From NCBI RefSeq assembly GCF_001482285.1, contig NZ_LOEP01000032.1, positions 1-38,130 on the forward strand: a stretch of DNA of 38,130 nt. Reading direction: 5' to 3'. Source of the DNA: Haloferax sp. Q22. Lineage in GTDB: Archaea; Halobacteriota; Halobacteria; Halobacteriales; Haloferacaceae. A model generated the notes under the pieces. The model worked only from the letters and a program-made list of their open reading frames with translations. It ran no database searches and had not been told where the DNA came from. Positions 16,449 through 25,070 of this stretch are shown here, piece by piece (within the stretch, counting starts at the first letter, position 1; each line of letters begins with the position of its first letter). A program made the translations under genes and the position numbers.

Positions 16449-16523
16449 ACCCGCGATGCGGGCGCGAGCCCAAAGAGGGGCGCGGTTTTTCGCGGGAGAG
16501 CGGACTCCGAATCGGCGCGCGCC

Positions 16524-17306
16524 CTATCGCGGTTCGACTCGCTCGGCCTCGGAGTCCCAGCGAACCCGACGCTCCGCGGCGAGCTTCTCGATGTGCGCGA
16601 CGACCGTCGCGCGGGCGAGGTCGCGCACGGCGGACACGTCCTTGTCGTAGGCGGCGTCGGTCACCTCGTCCGGCGTCGTGTTCCCGGCCAGAACCGCGTC
16701 GAGGACGGCCCGCTCGCGGTCGTTTCGGTGCGCGACGAGTCGCGCGAGCGTCGCCCGAGAGTCCGTGATTTCGGGGCCGTGGCCCGGAAGCAGTCGCTCG
16801 GGACCGCGCGCGTGGAGTCGCCTGAGCGCGACGAGATAGGCGCGAACGTCGCCCTCGGGCGCGCCCACGACGACGCTCCCCTCGGCGACCGCGAGGTCGC
16901 CGCAGAGCACGTCGTCGCCGGCGACGAAGCTCACGTGGTCGCGGGCGTGCCCCGGCGTGTCCAGCACCTCGACGCCCGCGCCGACGGGGACGGTCGTCCC
17001 CTCGGCGAACGTCCGGTCCGGTTCGATTCCGGTCGCGGCCGAGAAGGCGCGCTCGCGACCGCGACGACACCAGACCGTCGCGCCGGTCTCGCGGGCGTAG
17101 GCGGCCACCGCGCCGACGTGGTCCGCGTGGGTGTGGGTGACTGCGAGGTGGTCGACGCCCTCGCGCGCGACGAGTTCGTCGAGGTCGTCGGTGCGGGCCG
17201 CGGGGTCCACGAGCAGGGTGTCGCCGCCATCGGCGACGAGGTAGGCGTTCGTCGCGCCGGTCGGCGCGCGGGTGGCGACGGGGACGGAGACGCGCGTGAC
17301 GTGCAT
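16524..17306 (-). CDS. Metallo-beta-lactamase-fold hydrolase with winged-helix tail
   Basis: 260 residues. The zinc-binding motif THTHADHVG (57-65) is complete; the later ligands are TPGHARDHVS, VLCGDLA and LLPGHGPEITD. The C-terminal 60 residues (LARLVAHRNDRERAVLDAVLAGNTTPDEVT) form a winged helix as in LACTB2-like enzymes. That branch includes nucleases and hydrolases acting on thioesters; the substrate is not readable here. The ATG at 17306 is at the end of a short spacer. Confidence 0.87.
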   Translation of the reverse strand: MHVTRVSVPVATRAPTGATNAYLVADGGDTLLVDPAARTDDLDELVAREGVDHLAVTHTHADHVGAVAAYARETGATVWCRRGRERAFSAATGIEPDRTFAEGTTVPVGAGVEVLDTPGHARDHVSFVAGDDVLCGDLAVAEGSVVVGAPEGDVRAYLVALRRLHARGPERLLPGHGPEITDSRATLARLVAHRNDRERAVLDAVLAGNTTPDEVTDAAYDKDVSAVRDLARATVVAHIEKLAAERRVRWDSEAERVEPR

Positions 17307-17419
17307 GGCGGCGGCTACGCTCGCCGCTGGGTTAGGTGGTTCGAGAGAAGTGGTGGCTTGGTCTGCGGGAGTGCGCCCCCGCGGGCGGTGGTCTGTCGCG
17401 CTATCGGTGGACCGCGCGC

Positions 17420-17692
17420 TTACGTGTTGAGGAAGTAGACCTGCTTTCGCGCGTCCTTGAAGGAGTAACGCGAGCCGACGAGGTCAGACTCTTCGAGACG
17501 GTTGAGCGCGTAGCGGACGGTGCGGTCCGGCAGCAGCGACTCCTCCGCGAGCTGGCCCTGCGAGAGGGGCGCGTCGCTTTCGAGGACTTTTGCGACGAGC
17601 TTCGCGCTCGGGGGAAGCTCGCGGAGGCGCTCTCGGAACTCGGATTCCGAGAGCAGGTCTTCAGTATCTGGCTCTGCGGTGGTGGTGCTCAT
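17420..17692 (-). CDS. Small winged-helix transcriptional regulator (MarR/TrmB-like)
   Basis: 90 residues from the ATG at 17692; an ATG three codons upstream is possible. The core LPPSAKLVAKVLESDAPLSQGQLAEESLLPDRTVRYALNRLEESDLVGSRYSF is a classic winged helix with the recognition helix RTVRYALNRLE. There is no separate ligand-binding domain, so it probably acts as a small DNA-binding protein on its own or with a partner. The region upstream (17731-17775) has AT-rich repeats that could be its own operator. Targets unknown. Confidence 0.85.
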   Translation of the reverse strand: MSTTTAEPDTEDLLSESEFRERLRELPPSAKLVAKVLESDAPLSQGQLAEESLLPDRTVRYALNRLEESDLVGSRYSFKDARKQVYFLNT

Positions 17693-17730
17693 ACCCGTCA
17701 CAGTCGGTTGCTCCGTGTTAAGGGTTAGCT

Positions 17731-17775
17731 ACAAGTGTGTGAAAAGAATCCAGACACATAATACACATATTAATA
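17731..17775 (-). promoter_or_regulatory. AT-rich region with repeats ahead of the winged-helix gene
   Basis: ACACATA occurs at 17754-17760 and 17763-17769 (9-bp period), and TGTGT at 17736-17740 faces ACACA at 17754-17758. ATTAAT at 17769-17774 follows. The block lies 40-85 bp before the start at 17692, so it could contain the promoter and an autoregulatory site. Confidence 0.3.
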
Positions 17776-17813
17776 TCGTGCGTTTGTTGGAAAATCACCC
17801 GCGAGTGGTCGTC

Positions 17814-17975
17814 TCACTCCACGTTTCGCATCGTATCGACCGATGGAGTGCCGAGTCGATAGCTCCCGAGCGGCGCGTGGCACTCCGGACAGTGGACGAC
17901 GAGCCACCCTTCGCTGATGTGCCGTGTTAACGCGTCTGCATCGCAGGTCACGCCACAGTTTCTACACGTTGGCAT
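17814..17975 (-). CDS. 53-residue zinc-ribbon protein
   Basis: ATG at 17975 to TGA at 17814 encodes 53 residues beginning MPTCRNCGVTCDADALTRH. Two knuckles, C4/C7 in CRNCG and C29/C32 in CPECH, form a likely zinc ribbon; C11 and H33 are further candidates. The C-terminus reads APLGSYRLGTPSVDTMRNVE. The length, the knuckle spacing and an intact frame support a real gene, although third positions are less GC-biased than in its neighbours. It lies 121 bp upstream of the winged-helix gene on the same strand. I do not recognise a named family. Confidence 0.6.
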   Translation of the reverse strand: MPTCRNCGVTCDADALTRHISEGWLVVHCPECHAPLGSYRLGTPSVDTMRNVE

Positions 17976-18080
17976 ATGTCATGCTACGCGCTCAGTAGAG
18001 GAAAGTCTCTCTCTCGCCGTCCGCCGAACCCCGCTTCCGCACCGCGTATCCAGTACCGTTTTAGGCTCCCCCCCGCGAGT

Positions 18081-18845
18081 ATGCGTAGCGTGAAAGGAAA
18101 GGAGTGGTACCAGGCCGACGAGGTCGCCCAGGAGTACGACTCGAAGCGGTTCTCCAAGGGCGGTCGCCTCATCGACCGGCGAGAGAAGGAGGCGGTCCTC
18201 GCGGCGCTCGGCCCCGTCGAGGATAAGAACGTCCTCGAAATCGCCTGCGGGACCGGCCGGTTCACCGTGATGCTCGCCCAGGAGGGGGCGAACGTCGTCG
18301 GACTGGACATCTCGCGGGCGATGATGGTACAGGGGCGGGAGAAGGCCCGCAGAGCGGGCGTCGCCGACCGCATCGAGTTCCTCCGCGGCGACGCCGCGCG
18401 GCTGCCCTTCCCGGACGACCACTTCGACGCGGTGTTCGCGATGCGGTTTTTCCACCTCGCGGACACCCCGGCGAAGTTCTTAGCCGAGATGGCCCGCGTC
18501 TCGAAAGAGCAGGTGTTCTTCGACACCTTCAACGACGGGAGCCTCCGAGTGGCCTACAACTGGCTGCTCCCGATGGGGTCGCGGCTCTACTCGGAAGGCG
18601 ACGTGCGGCGGCTGCTCGGCGACGCCGGGCTCGACCTCGCCGGCGCGAAACACGACTTCGTCATCCCGTTCGGCTTCTACCGGAAGGTCCCCAACGGCAT
18701 CGCACAGCCGTTCCGTTCGCTGGACCTCGCCGTCGGTGACTCGCCGGTCGGCGACGACCTCGCGTCCGTGTCGTACTGGAACGCGCGGGTCGAGTCGGCC
18801 GACGAGCAGTCCCGCGCGGCGACTCGGGCGAGCGACGCCGAGTGA
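18081..18845 (+). CDS. Class I SAM-dependent methyltransferase
   Basis: 254 residues from the ATG at 18081, preceded by a TTTTAGG box at 18060-18066; the longer open frame from 17976 has atypical codons. Motif I is VLEIACGTGRFT, followed by VVGLDIS and RGDAARLPFPDDHFDAVFAMRFFHL, the SAM-binding and motif II/III segments. The fold is that of methyltransferase_11/UbiE enzymes acting on small molecules or lipids. It is followed by a glycosyltransferase with its own promoter; a common pathway is possible but unproven. Confidence 0.86.
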   Translation: MRSVKGKEWYQADEVAQEYDSKRFSKGGRLIDRREKEAVLAALGPVEDKNVLEIACGTGRFTVMLAQEGANVVGLDISRAMMVQGREKARRAGVADRIEFLRGDAARLPFPDDHFDAVFAMRFFHLADTPAKFLAEMARVSKEQVFFDTFNDGSLRVAYNWLLPMGSRLYSEGDVRRLLGDAGLDLAGAKHDFVIPFGFYRKVPNGIAQPFRSLDLAVGDSPVGDDLASVSYWNARVESADEQSRAATRASDAE

Positions 18846-18915
18846 GGCGTTCTCACGGCAGATTTTAACACGATCCTCGATTCACATTTAAGTACGTCCA
18901 CTGCAACTGTCGGGT

Positions 18916-19818
18916 ATGGATCTCTCGGTTGTGCTCCCGACGCTCAACGGTCGGGACCGGCTCGCCACCAGCCTCGACGCGCTGGCCGAGCACGCCCCCG
19001 ACGCGGAAGTCGTCGTCGTCAACGGCCCCTCCGCCGACGGCACGACCGGGATGGTGAGAGAGCGCGACGACGTGGACGTGCTGGTCGAAATCTCCGACCG
19101 CAACCTCAACGTCGCCCGCAACGCTGGCCTCGAAGTCGCCGCCGGCGACGTGGTCGCGCTCCTCCGATACGACCTCTCCGTCGAATCGTCGTGGCTGTCG
19201 GCGCTCGAAGACGGCATCGCCGACGCCGACGTGGTCACCGGACCGATGCACCAGACGCTCCGCAACGGCATGACGACCGAATCTCTCGAACGGAACGCCA
19301 TCAGCGGCCGCACGGTAACGTACTTCAACGGCGGCAACGTCGCGTTCCGCCGCGAGGCCATCGACGCCCTCGACGGCTTCGACGAGTACCTCCAGACGGG
19401 CGGCGCGCGCGACGCGGCCCACCGCCTCGCTGGCTTCGACCGCTCCGTCGCGTGGGCGCCCGAGATGTGCGTCCGCCGCGAGTTCGAGGCCGACGGCGGC
19501 ATCTCCGAGCGCGACTGGGGCTGGAAGTACCGCTCTCTGACCTATCGACTCGTGAAGAACTACGGGGTCAGACCGGGGACGGTCAAGCGGACGGCGAAAC
19601 ACGCGATTTCGGACGGCGCCGAAGCCGCTCTCGGCGTCGTGAAAGGCGACGTGACGCCCTCGGGGTGGGCGGGGACCGGCCGCGACGTAGTCGGCGGCAT
19701 CGCCACGGGCGTCTCCGACGGGTTGGTCGCCCGCGCCCGCGACCGAACCAGAGCGCGCAACCCCCACGGCCGGTCGAAGCGCGCCGACCGCGCCGTCGCC
19801 CGGTACGACTGGCGCTGA
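18916..19818 (+). CDS. GT2 family glycosyltransferase
   Basis: 300 residues. The GT-A start MDLSVVLPTLNGRDRLATSLDAL, then VVVVNGPSADGT, RNLNVARNAGLEVAAGDVVALLRYDLS and the later segment YFNGGNVAFRREAIDALDGFDEYL match GT2 transferases. The usual DxD is replaced by RYD, which still offers an acidic metal ligand. The C-terminal 70 residues are basic and partly amphipathic, with no clear membrane anchor. A CATTTAAG box at 18885-18892 suggests a leaderless promoter. The acceptor is unknown. Confidence 0.85.
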   Translation: MDLSVVLPTLNGRDRLATSLDALAEHAPDAEVVVVNGPSADGTTGMVRERDDVDVLVEISDRNLNVARNAGLEVAAGDVVALLRYDLSVESSWLSALEDGIADADVVTGPMHQTLRNGMTTESLERNAISGRTVTYFNGGNVAFRREAIDALDGFDEYLQTGGARDAAHRLAGFDRSVAWAPEMCVRREFEADGGISERDWGWKYRSLTYRLVKNYGVRPGTVKRTAKHAISDGAEAALGVVKGDVTPSGWAGTGRDVVGGIATGVSDGLVARARDRTRARNPHGRSKRADRAVARYDWR

Positions 19819-19824
19819 CTCGTT

Positions 19825-20649
19825 TTACCGCTCTCCGGGGCCGAGCGCCTCGATGACCCGTGCCGCGTTCTTCGAGAACGCCTTCGCCAGCGCGTCCTCC
19901 GACACGTCGAGCGTCAGAATCTCCATGACGCCTACGTTCGGGTGGGTCTCGGGCGCGCCGCTGCCGAACAGCACGCGATCCGGGTGTTCGAGGAGCGCGC
20001 GTTCGAGCACGCTCCGGTAGCGGACGAAACTCGTGTCGAGGTAGAGGTCGTCGTGGTCGTCGAGGAGGTCGATGGCCTCGTCCATCAGCCCGCGGTCGAG
20101 CGGGAAGCCGCCGAAGCTCGACAGAATGACTGGGAACCGACCGAGCAGCGACTCGGCGACGGCACTCGGCTCGAAGGCCTGTCCGCCCTCGACGAAGACG
20201 GGCAGCCCCACGTCCTCTAGCATCGCGAGCGTCTCGTCGTCCGGCAGCCCGTCGACCGCCGGCGCGAGCGAGAACCCGTGGAAACGGTCGTCGTAGGCGT
20301 ACTGCTCGATGTCGCCGGGGTCGGCGTGGTGGTCCGCCCGCGACGACGTGAGGTTTCGGAGTCGCGCCGAGGCTCGACCGCTCGGGTCGCGCGGGCCGTT
20401 GATGCGGGCGAACGCCAGAAACGGCCGGTCGACACTCATCCGCGCGACAGCGTTGTTCGGCCGGAGGTAGCTCCCCTCGACCCGCTGTGCGCCCGGCGAG
20501 ACGACGGCGCGGACGACGCCCGCCTGATGCAGTTCGCGCTCCAGCCGCTCGGGGCTTATCTCTCGCCCGCGCGCCGCAATCGACTGCTCGTCGGGGTCGA
20601 GGCGGGCGTTCACGTCCACGACCCTGAACCCGTGTTCCAACTCCAGCAT
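19825..20649 (-). CDS. Amidohydrolase-fold protein lacking metal ligands
   Basis: 274 residues from the ATG at 20649, chosen because a CTATTTGG box lies 24 bp upstream; an ATG at 20709 in the same frame is possible. The pattern follows the amidohydrolase_2 family, yet every usual metal or catalytic position differs: the first-strand HxH is N14-A-R16 (VVDVNARLDPD), the middle His is E154 (LPVFVEGG), the next His is S178 (VILSSFGG) and the late Asp is G231 (LFGSGAP). It is therefore probably not a metal-dependent hydrolase, although the fold appears complete. It may be a binding protein or act otherwise. Confidence 0.75.
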   Translation of the reverse strand: MLELEHGFRVVDVNARLDPDEQSIAARGREISPERLERELHQAGVVRAVVSPGAQRVEGSYLRPNNAVARMSVDRPFLAFARINGPRDPSGRASARLRNLTSSRADHHADPGDIEQYAYDDRFHGFSLAPAVDGLPDDETLAMLEDVGLPVFVEGGQAFEPSAVAESLLGRFPVILSSFGGFPLDRGLMDEAIDLLDDHDDLYLDTSFVRYRSVLERALLEHPDRVLFGSGAPETHPNVGVMEILTLDVSEDALAKAFSKNAARVIEALGPGER

Positions 20650-20822
20650 TGTGGAGTCACTCTCCGGTGGCCGCCAAATAGCTTGCAGAATCTGCCGTAG
20701 TCGTTTCATCGAGGGCACAGTACCGACCCGTTCGTTCAGCGACGCGTGACGTTCATTCCTTCACGACGGTAGGGAGAGACGCTGAAACGCAGTTTTTTGG
20801 CCCGTAGCATCAATCTTCACGC

Positions 20823-21473
20823 GTGTGCCTCATCGTCGAGGTCGTCGCCCCGCTGTCCGCGCTCCCGTTCGGTCCCGCGGCCGAGGAACACGACATCGAA
20901 CTGGAGCTGGAACGGTCCGTCCCGACCGCCTTACAGGCGGCGTCGTTCGTCTGGGTCCGCGGTCCCGACGCGGGGGCGTTCGGAGAGGTGGCGCGGTCGC
21001 TTCCGAGCGTCGACGACCTCACGCTCGTCGAATCCGTCTCGGACCGGGCGCTCTACGGCGTCTCGTGGGACGCCTCTGAGGCTCCGATCTTCGACGCATT
21101 AGTGTCCAGAGACGCGGTTCTCTTAGAGTGTCTCTCGACCGGTGACTCGTGGTGGCTCAAGCTCCGCGTCTCCTCGCACCGCGTGCTGACCGACCTCAGA
21201 CGCGAGTGGGCGGCCCACGGCATCGACACCGAGTTCGACCGCATCACGTCCGTCGCGGCCGAGGAAGCGCCGGTGAGCGAGGGACTGACCGACACGCAAC
21301 TCGAAGCCCTGCTCCTCGCACTCGAACGCGGCTACTTCGACGAGCGACGAGACACGTCGCTCGGCGAGCTCGGCACGGAGCTCGGCATCTCGCGACAGGC
21401 GGTCGCGGCCCGCCTCAAACGCGCCTACCGGACGCTCGCAGAACGGATTCGAGACGAGCGACCCCCACAATAA
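20823..21473 (+). CDS. Bat-type (HTH_10) transcriptional regulator
   Basis: 216 residues from a GTG at 20823, preceded by TTTTTTGG, a TATA-like box about 27 bp upstream. The C-terminal HTH_10 domain, LTDTQLEALLLALERGYFDERRDTSLGELGTELGISRQAVAARLKRAYRTL (about 155-205), is diagnostic of the bacterio-opsin activator-like family. The N-terminal 145 residues are the usual variable sensory part (EFVAP-like beta strands). Such proteins are haloarchaeal activators with unknown targets in this case. The divergent amidohydrolase-fold gene shares its upstream region. Confidence 0.86.
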   Translation: MCLIVEVVAPLSALPFGPAAEEHDIELELERSVPTALQAASFVWVRGPDAGAFGEVARSLPSVDDLTLVESVSDRALYGVSWDASEAPIFDALVSRDAVLLECLSTGDSWWLKLRVSSHRVLTDLRREWAAHGIDTEFDRITSVAAEEAPVSEGLTDTQLEALLLALERGYFDERRDTSLGELGTELGISRQAVAARLKRAYRTLAERIRDERPPQ

Positions 21474-21527
21474 CGGGTTACATAATCAACGCACACCAAT
21501 AGGTACCCGACTACCCATTCGGACTGT

Positions 21528-21809
21528 ATGGACGACCCGCTCGAAGATGGAGCCGGGTCCGTGGTAACTACCTCCGTCGATCGGTACGACGAGGTGGCGG
21601 TCGCCATCGCTTCGGCGGTCGCGACTGCCACGGAACTCAGCCCACTCGAACTCCCGCCGCTCTCGGACATCGGTGTCGACCCCGAGGCGCTCGACGTTCT
21701 CTTTCGCCTCTCTCATGACCCGTCTCGAAGGTTCTCGTTTCGGTACGCGGGCTACCTCGTCTCGCTGTTCGGCGACGGAACGCTCACCGTCGACCCGCTG
21801 GACGAGTAG
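21528..21809 (+). CDS. HalOD1 domain protein
   Basis: 93 residues. The sequence VAVAIASAVATATELSPLELPPLSDIGVDPEALDVLF and then FRYAGYLVSLFGDGTLTVDP match the haloarchaeal output domain HalOD1, which in larger proteins follows response-regulator receiver or sensor domains. Here it stands alone. It starts 54 bp after the Bat-type regulator and may be cotranscribed. Its role is unknown. Confidence 0.84.
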   Translation: MDDPLEDGAGSVVTTSVDRYDEVAVAIASAVATATELSPLELPPLSDIGVDPEALDVLFRLSHDPSRRFSFRYAGYLVSLFGDGTLTVDPLDE

Positions 21810-21920
21810 CGCCACGCCCGCTTCAGCGGAGTCTCGCTCGGCCGTCGATTCGGGCTACGTCGTCTCGTTCGTAATTCGAAAACCGTCGCCCTGTCGTGCG
21901 ATTTCGTAGCTCGCCCTCGC

Positions 21921-21934
21921 CGAAACGTATTTAT
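21921..21934 (+). promoter_or_regulatory. Promoter of the thermosome gene
   Basis: CGAAACG followed by TATTTATA forms a strong BRE/TATA pair. It is about 40 bp before the ATG at 21971, so the transcript has a short leader of 10-15 nt. The CGAAA-type BRE next to the TATA is a feature I recall from haloarchaeal heat-shock chaperonin promoters. Confidence 0.65.
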
Positions 21935-21970
21935 AGAACTGCAATCGTTGATAGCGGTTGAGGTTTCAAC

Positions 21971-23545
21971 ATGGCTTCACGAATGCAGCAACCGTTATAC
22001 ATTCTCGCAGAGGGGACGAACCGAACGCACGGCCGCTCCGCGCAGGACTCCAACATCCGCGCCGGAAAGGCGGTCGCCGAAGCCGTACGGACTACACTCG
22101 GGCCGCGCGGCATGGACAAGATGCTCGTCGACTCCTCGGGCGAGGTCGTCATCACGAACGACGGCGCGACCATCCTCGAGAAGATGGACATCGAGCACCC
22201 CGCCGCGCAGATGATCGTCGAAGTCTCCCAGACCCAAGAGGAGGAAGTCGGCGACGGCACGACCACCGCGGCCGTCCTCACCGGCGAACTCCTCGCGCAC
22301 GCCGAGGACCTCCTCGACGACGACCTCCACCCGACGGTCATCGTCGAGGGCTACACCGAGGCCGCCCGCATCGCCCAGGAAGCCATCGACGACATGGTCC
22401 TCGACGTGACGCTCGACGACGACCTGCTCCGCAAGGTCGCCGAGTCCTCCATGACCGGCAAGGGAACCGGCGACGTGACCGCCGACGTGCTCGCCAAACA
22501 CGTCGTCAAGGCGGTCCAGATGGTCCACGGTGACGGCGACGGGGCCTTCCACCGCGACGACGTTCGCGTGCTCACCCGCACGGGCGCGTCCTCCTCGGCG
22601 ACCGAACTCGTCGAGGGCGTCGTCCTCGACAAGGAACCCGTCAACGAGAACATGCCCCGAGCCGTCTCCGACGCGACCGTCGCGGTCCTCGACATGAAAC
22701 TCGACGTTCGCAAGGGCGAGGTCGACACCGAGTACAACATCACCTCCGTCGACCAGCTCACCGCGGCCATCGACGCCGAGGACAAGGAACTCCGCGGCTA
22801 CGCGGCGGCCCTCAAGGACGCCGGCGTCGACGTGGTGTTCTGCACCAAGTCCATCGACGACCGCGTCGCGGGCTACCTCGCCGACGCGGGCATCCTCGCG
22901 TTCAAGAGCGTGAAGAAGTCCGACGCCCGCGCTCTCGCCCGCGCGACCGGTGCGAAGCGCCTCGGCTCGCTCTCCGACCTCGACGAGTCCGACCTCGGTC
23001 ACGTCGACTCCGTGAGCATCCGCACCTTCGGCGACGACGACCTCGCGTTCGTCGAGGGCGGCTCGGCGGCGAAGGCCGTCACGCTGTTCCTCCGCGGCGG
23101 CACCGAACACGTCGTCGACGAACTCGAACGCGCCATCCAAGACGCGGTCGACGTGGTCGTCGCCGCCATCGACAAGGGCGGCGTCGTCCCCGGCGCGGGC
23201 GCGACTGAAATCGCCATCGCCGACCGCATCCGCTCCGAGGCCGCCGGCATCGAGGGCCGCAAGCAACTGGCCGTCGAGGCCTACGCCGACGCCGTCGAGG
23301 CGCTCCCGCGCACCCTCGCCGAGAACACCGGTATGGACCCCATCGACGCGCTCGTCGACCTGCGCGCCCGCTACGAAAACGAGGGCATCGCCGGTATCAT
23401 CTCGTCGGGCCGCACCGGCGAAATCGGCGACCCCGTCGAACTCGGCGTCATCGACCCCGTCGCGGTCAAGCGCGAAGCCATCGAGTCCGCGACCGAGGCC
23501 GCGACGATGATCGTCCGCATCGACGACGTCATCGCCGCCAAGTAA
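21971..23545 (+). CDS. cct3: Thermosome (group II chaperonin) subunit 3
   Basis: 524 residues, the length I recall for H. volcanii CCT3; the other haloarchaeal subunits are about 560. Motifs are complete: [13 protein letters not shown] near 41-53, [10 protein letters not shown] (ATP-binding loop) near 95-104 and [18 protein letters not shown] in the second equatorial half. The protein ends at IDDVIAAK without the Gly/Met-rich tail of the main subunits. Thermosomes form double rings in the cytoplasm that refold proteins with ATP. The subunit has its own strong promoter and is followed by a terminator. Confidence 0.93.
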   Translation: MASRMQQPLYILAEGTNRTHGRSAQDSNIRAGKAVAEAVRTTLGPRGMDKMLVDSSGEVVITNDGATILEKMDIEHPAAQMIVEVSQTQEEEVGDGTTTAAVLTGELLAHAEDLLDDDLHPTVIVEGYTEAARIAQEAIDDMVLDVTLDDDLLRKVAESSMTGKGTGDVTADVLAKHVVKAVQMVHGDGDGAFHRDDVRVLTRTGASSSATELVEGVVLDKEPVNENMPRAVSDATVAVLDMKLDVRKGEVDTEYNITSVDQLTAAIDAEDKELRGYAAALKDAGVDVVFCTKSIDDRVAGYLADAGILAFKSVKKSDARALARATGAKRLGSLSDLDESDLGHVDSVSIRTFGDDDLAFVEGGSAAKAVTLFLRGGTEHVVDELERAIQDAVDVVVAAIDKGGVVPGAGATEIAIADRIRSEAAGIEGRKQLAVEAYADAVEALPRTLAENTGMDPIDALVDLRARYENEGIAGIISSGRTGEIGDPVELGVIDPVAVKREAIESATEAATMIVRIDDVIAAK

Positions 23546-23574
23546 CCGAACCGCCCGCAGAACACTCTCCCCCA

Positions 23575-23617
23575 CCGGCGGCGCGTTCCGCCGCCGGGCC
23601 ACTTCGTGTCGCTTTTT
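23575..23617 (+). terminator. Intrinsic-like terminator after the thermosome gene
   Basis: CCGGCGGCG (23575-23583) and CGCCGCCGG (23589-23597) form a perfect 9-bp stem with a 5-nt loop, 30 bp after the stop. A T-run (TTTTT) lies at 23613-23617, 16 bases later, and further T-rich sequence follows. Archaeal termination mainly needs the T-run; the hairpin strengthens the case. Confidence 0.6.
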
Positions 23618-23720
23618 CCGCCTTTCTACTCTCACACGGCCGCTCCAGAGCTGTGCCACTGTGCGAACACGTATCAACTGGCCGCCACGTTCTTCTGTCG
23701 CAAGCGTCGAACTGCACCCC

Positions 23721-25040
23721 ATGTCCGACGAAGTCGGGCTTCCGGAAGCCGTGTCGATGGCGATTGGTGGCATGGTCGGCGGGGGTATCTTCGCCGTGCT
23801 CGGCGTCGTCGCCGGCGCGGCCGGGACCCTCGCGTGGGCGGCGTTCGTCGTCGCCGGCGCGCTCGCGGCCTGTGCCGGCTACTCGCTCCTCCGACTGAAC
23901 AGGCTGTGCGAGTCGCCCCGCTCACCCGTCGGCTACGTCGAGCGGTTCACCGACAGCAACACCACGCTCGCGGGCGTCGTGGGCTGGACCTTCGTCTTCG
24001 GCTACGTCGGGACGATGGCGATGTACGCCTACGCATTCGGCGGCTACTTCGTCGAACTCACCGGCGTCTCGACGGTCGCGTCGGTCTCGATACAGCCGTT
24101 CGTCTCCGCGCTCACCGTTGCCGCGTTCGTGAGCCTCAACGTCTTCGGTGCGCACGCCTCCGGGCGGGTCGAAGACGTTCTGGTCGGCCTCAAGGTCGCC
24201 ATCCTGCTCCTGTTCGGTCTCGGCGGCGTCGCCTACGGCGCGACCCACGGCGGCCTCGGCTTCGGCCTGTCGAACTTCGGTATCGGCCCGCTCGTTGCGG
24301 CCGCCGTCTCCTTCGTCGCCTTCGAGGGGTGGGAGCTCCTGCTGTTCGACCAAGAGAACATCGCCGACCCCCGCGAGACCGTCAGGAAGGCGATTTACAT
24401 CTCCATCGCGGGCGCGACCGTCCTGTACATCATGGTCGCGCTCGTCACGACCAACCTCGCCGGAATCGACGCCATCCAGCAGCACGCCGAGACCGCGCTC
24501 GCGGTTGCGGCCCGGCCGTTCCTCGGGCAGGCCGGGTTCGTCCTCATCTCGGTCGCGGCGCTGTTCTCCACGGGCAGCGCCATCAACGCCACGCTGTTCA
24601 GCTCCGCGCGGCTCTCGAAGCGCCTCGTCGCCGACGACCTGCTCCCGAGTCGGCTCCGCGACGAGTCCGCCGACGAGCCGATTCGCCCGCTCGTGACGCT
24701 CGGGGTGCTCGCCGCGGGGTTCGCCTTCCTCGGGAGCCTGGACGCCATCAGTTCGTTCGCGTCGCTCGCGTTCATCAGTATCTTCGGCGGCCTCTCGCTT
24801 CTCGCGTTCCGGGAGCGCGAGGACCTTCCGACGACCGTGATTCCCGCCGTCGGAACCGTCGGCGCAATCGGCTCCGCGGTCGCGCTCCTGTGGCACCTGT
24901 TCGACGCCGAGCGCGGGACGTTCTGGACCGTCCTCGCGCTTGCCGTGGTCGTCGTCGGCGTCGAGGTGCTCTACTTCGAGCGCGAGACCATCGCGGACGA
25001 GGTCCAGTCCGCGGAGCGGCGCGTGGAAAACGAACTGTAA
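23721..25040 (+). CDS. APC family amino acid permease
   Basis: 439 residues from the ATG at 23721, with about 12 hydrophobic segments. The first segment GLPEAVSMAIGGMVGGGIFAVLGVVAG holds the APC substrate-binding motif (GxGIF). A later segment, VAAAVSFVAFEGWELLLFDQENIADPRETVRKAIYIS, is the typical permease loop before TM7. The family takes up amino acids or polyamines across the cell membrane. The upstream open part of the frame is shared with the terminator and T-rich sequence and is not coding. Confidence 0.86.
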   Translation: MSDEVGLPEAVSMAIGGMVGGGIFAVLGVVAGAAGTLAWAAFVVAGALAACAGYSLLRLNRLCESPRSPVGYVERFTDSNTTLAGVVGWTFVFGYVGTMAMYAYAFGGYFVELTGVSTVASVSIQPFVSALTVAAFVSLNVFGAHASGRVEDVLVGLKVAILLLFGLGGVAYGATHGGLGFGLSNFGIGPLVAAAVSFVAFEGWELLLFDQENIADPRETVRKAIYISIAGATVLYIMVALVTTNLAGIDAIQQHAETALAVAARPFLGQAGFVLISVAALFSTGSAINATLFSSARLSKRLVADDLLPSRLRDESADEPIRPLVTLGVLAAGFAFLGSLDAISSFASLAFISIFGGLSLLAFREREDLPTTVIPAVGTVGAIGSAVALLWHLFDAERGTFWTVLALAVVVVGVEVLYFERETIADEVQSAERRVENEL

Positions 25041-25070
25041 CGTCCGGCGCGCGGCCCCGGGAGTCTCCAC

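Noticed and set aside
21995..23773. A 592-codon open frame on the minus strand
   Set aside because: Fully opposite the thermosome gene, without motifs and with no promoter.
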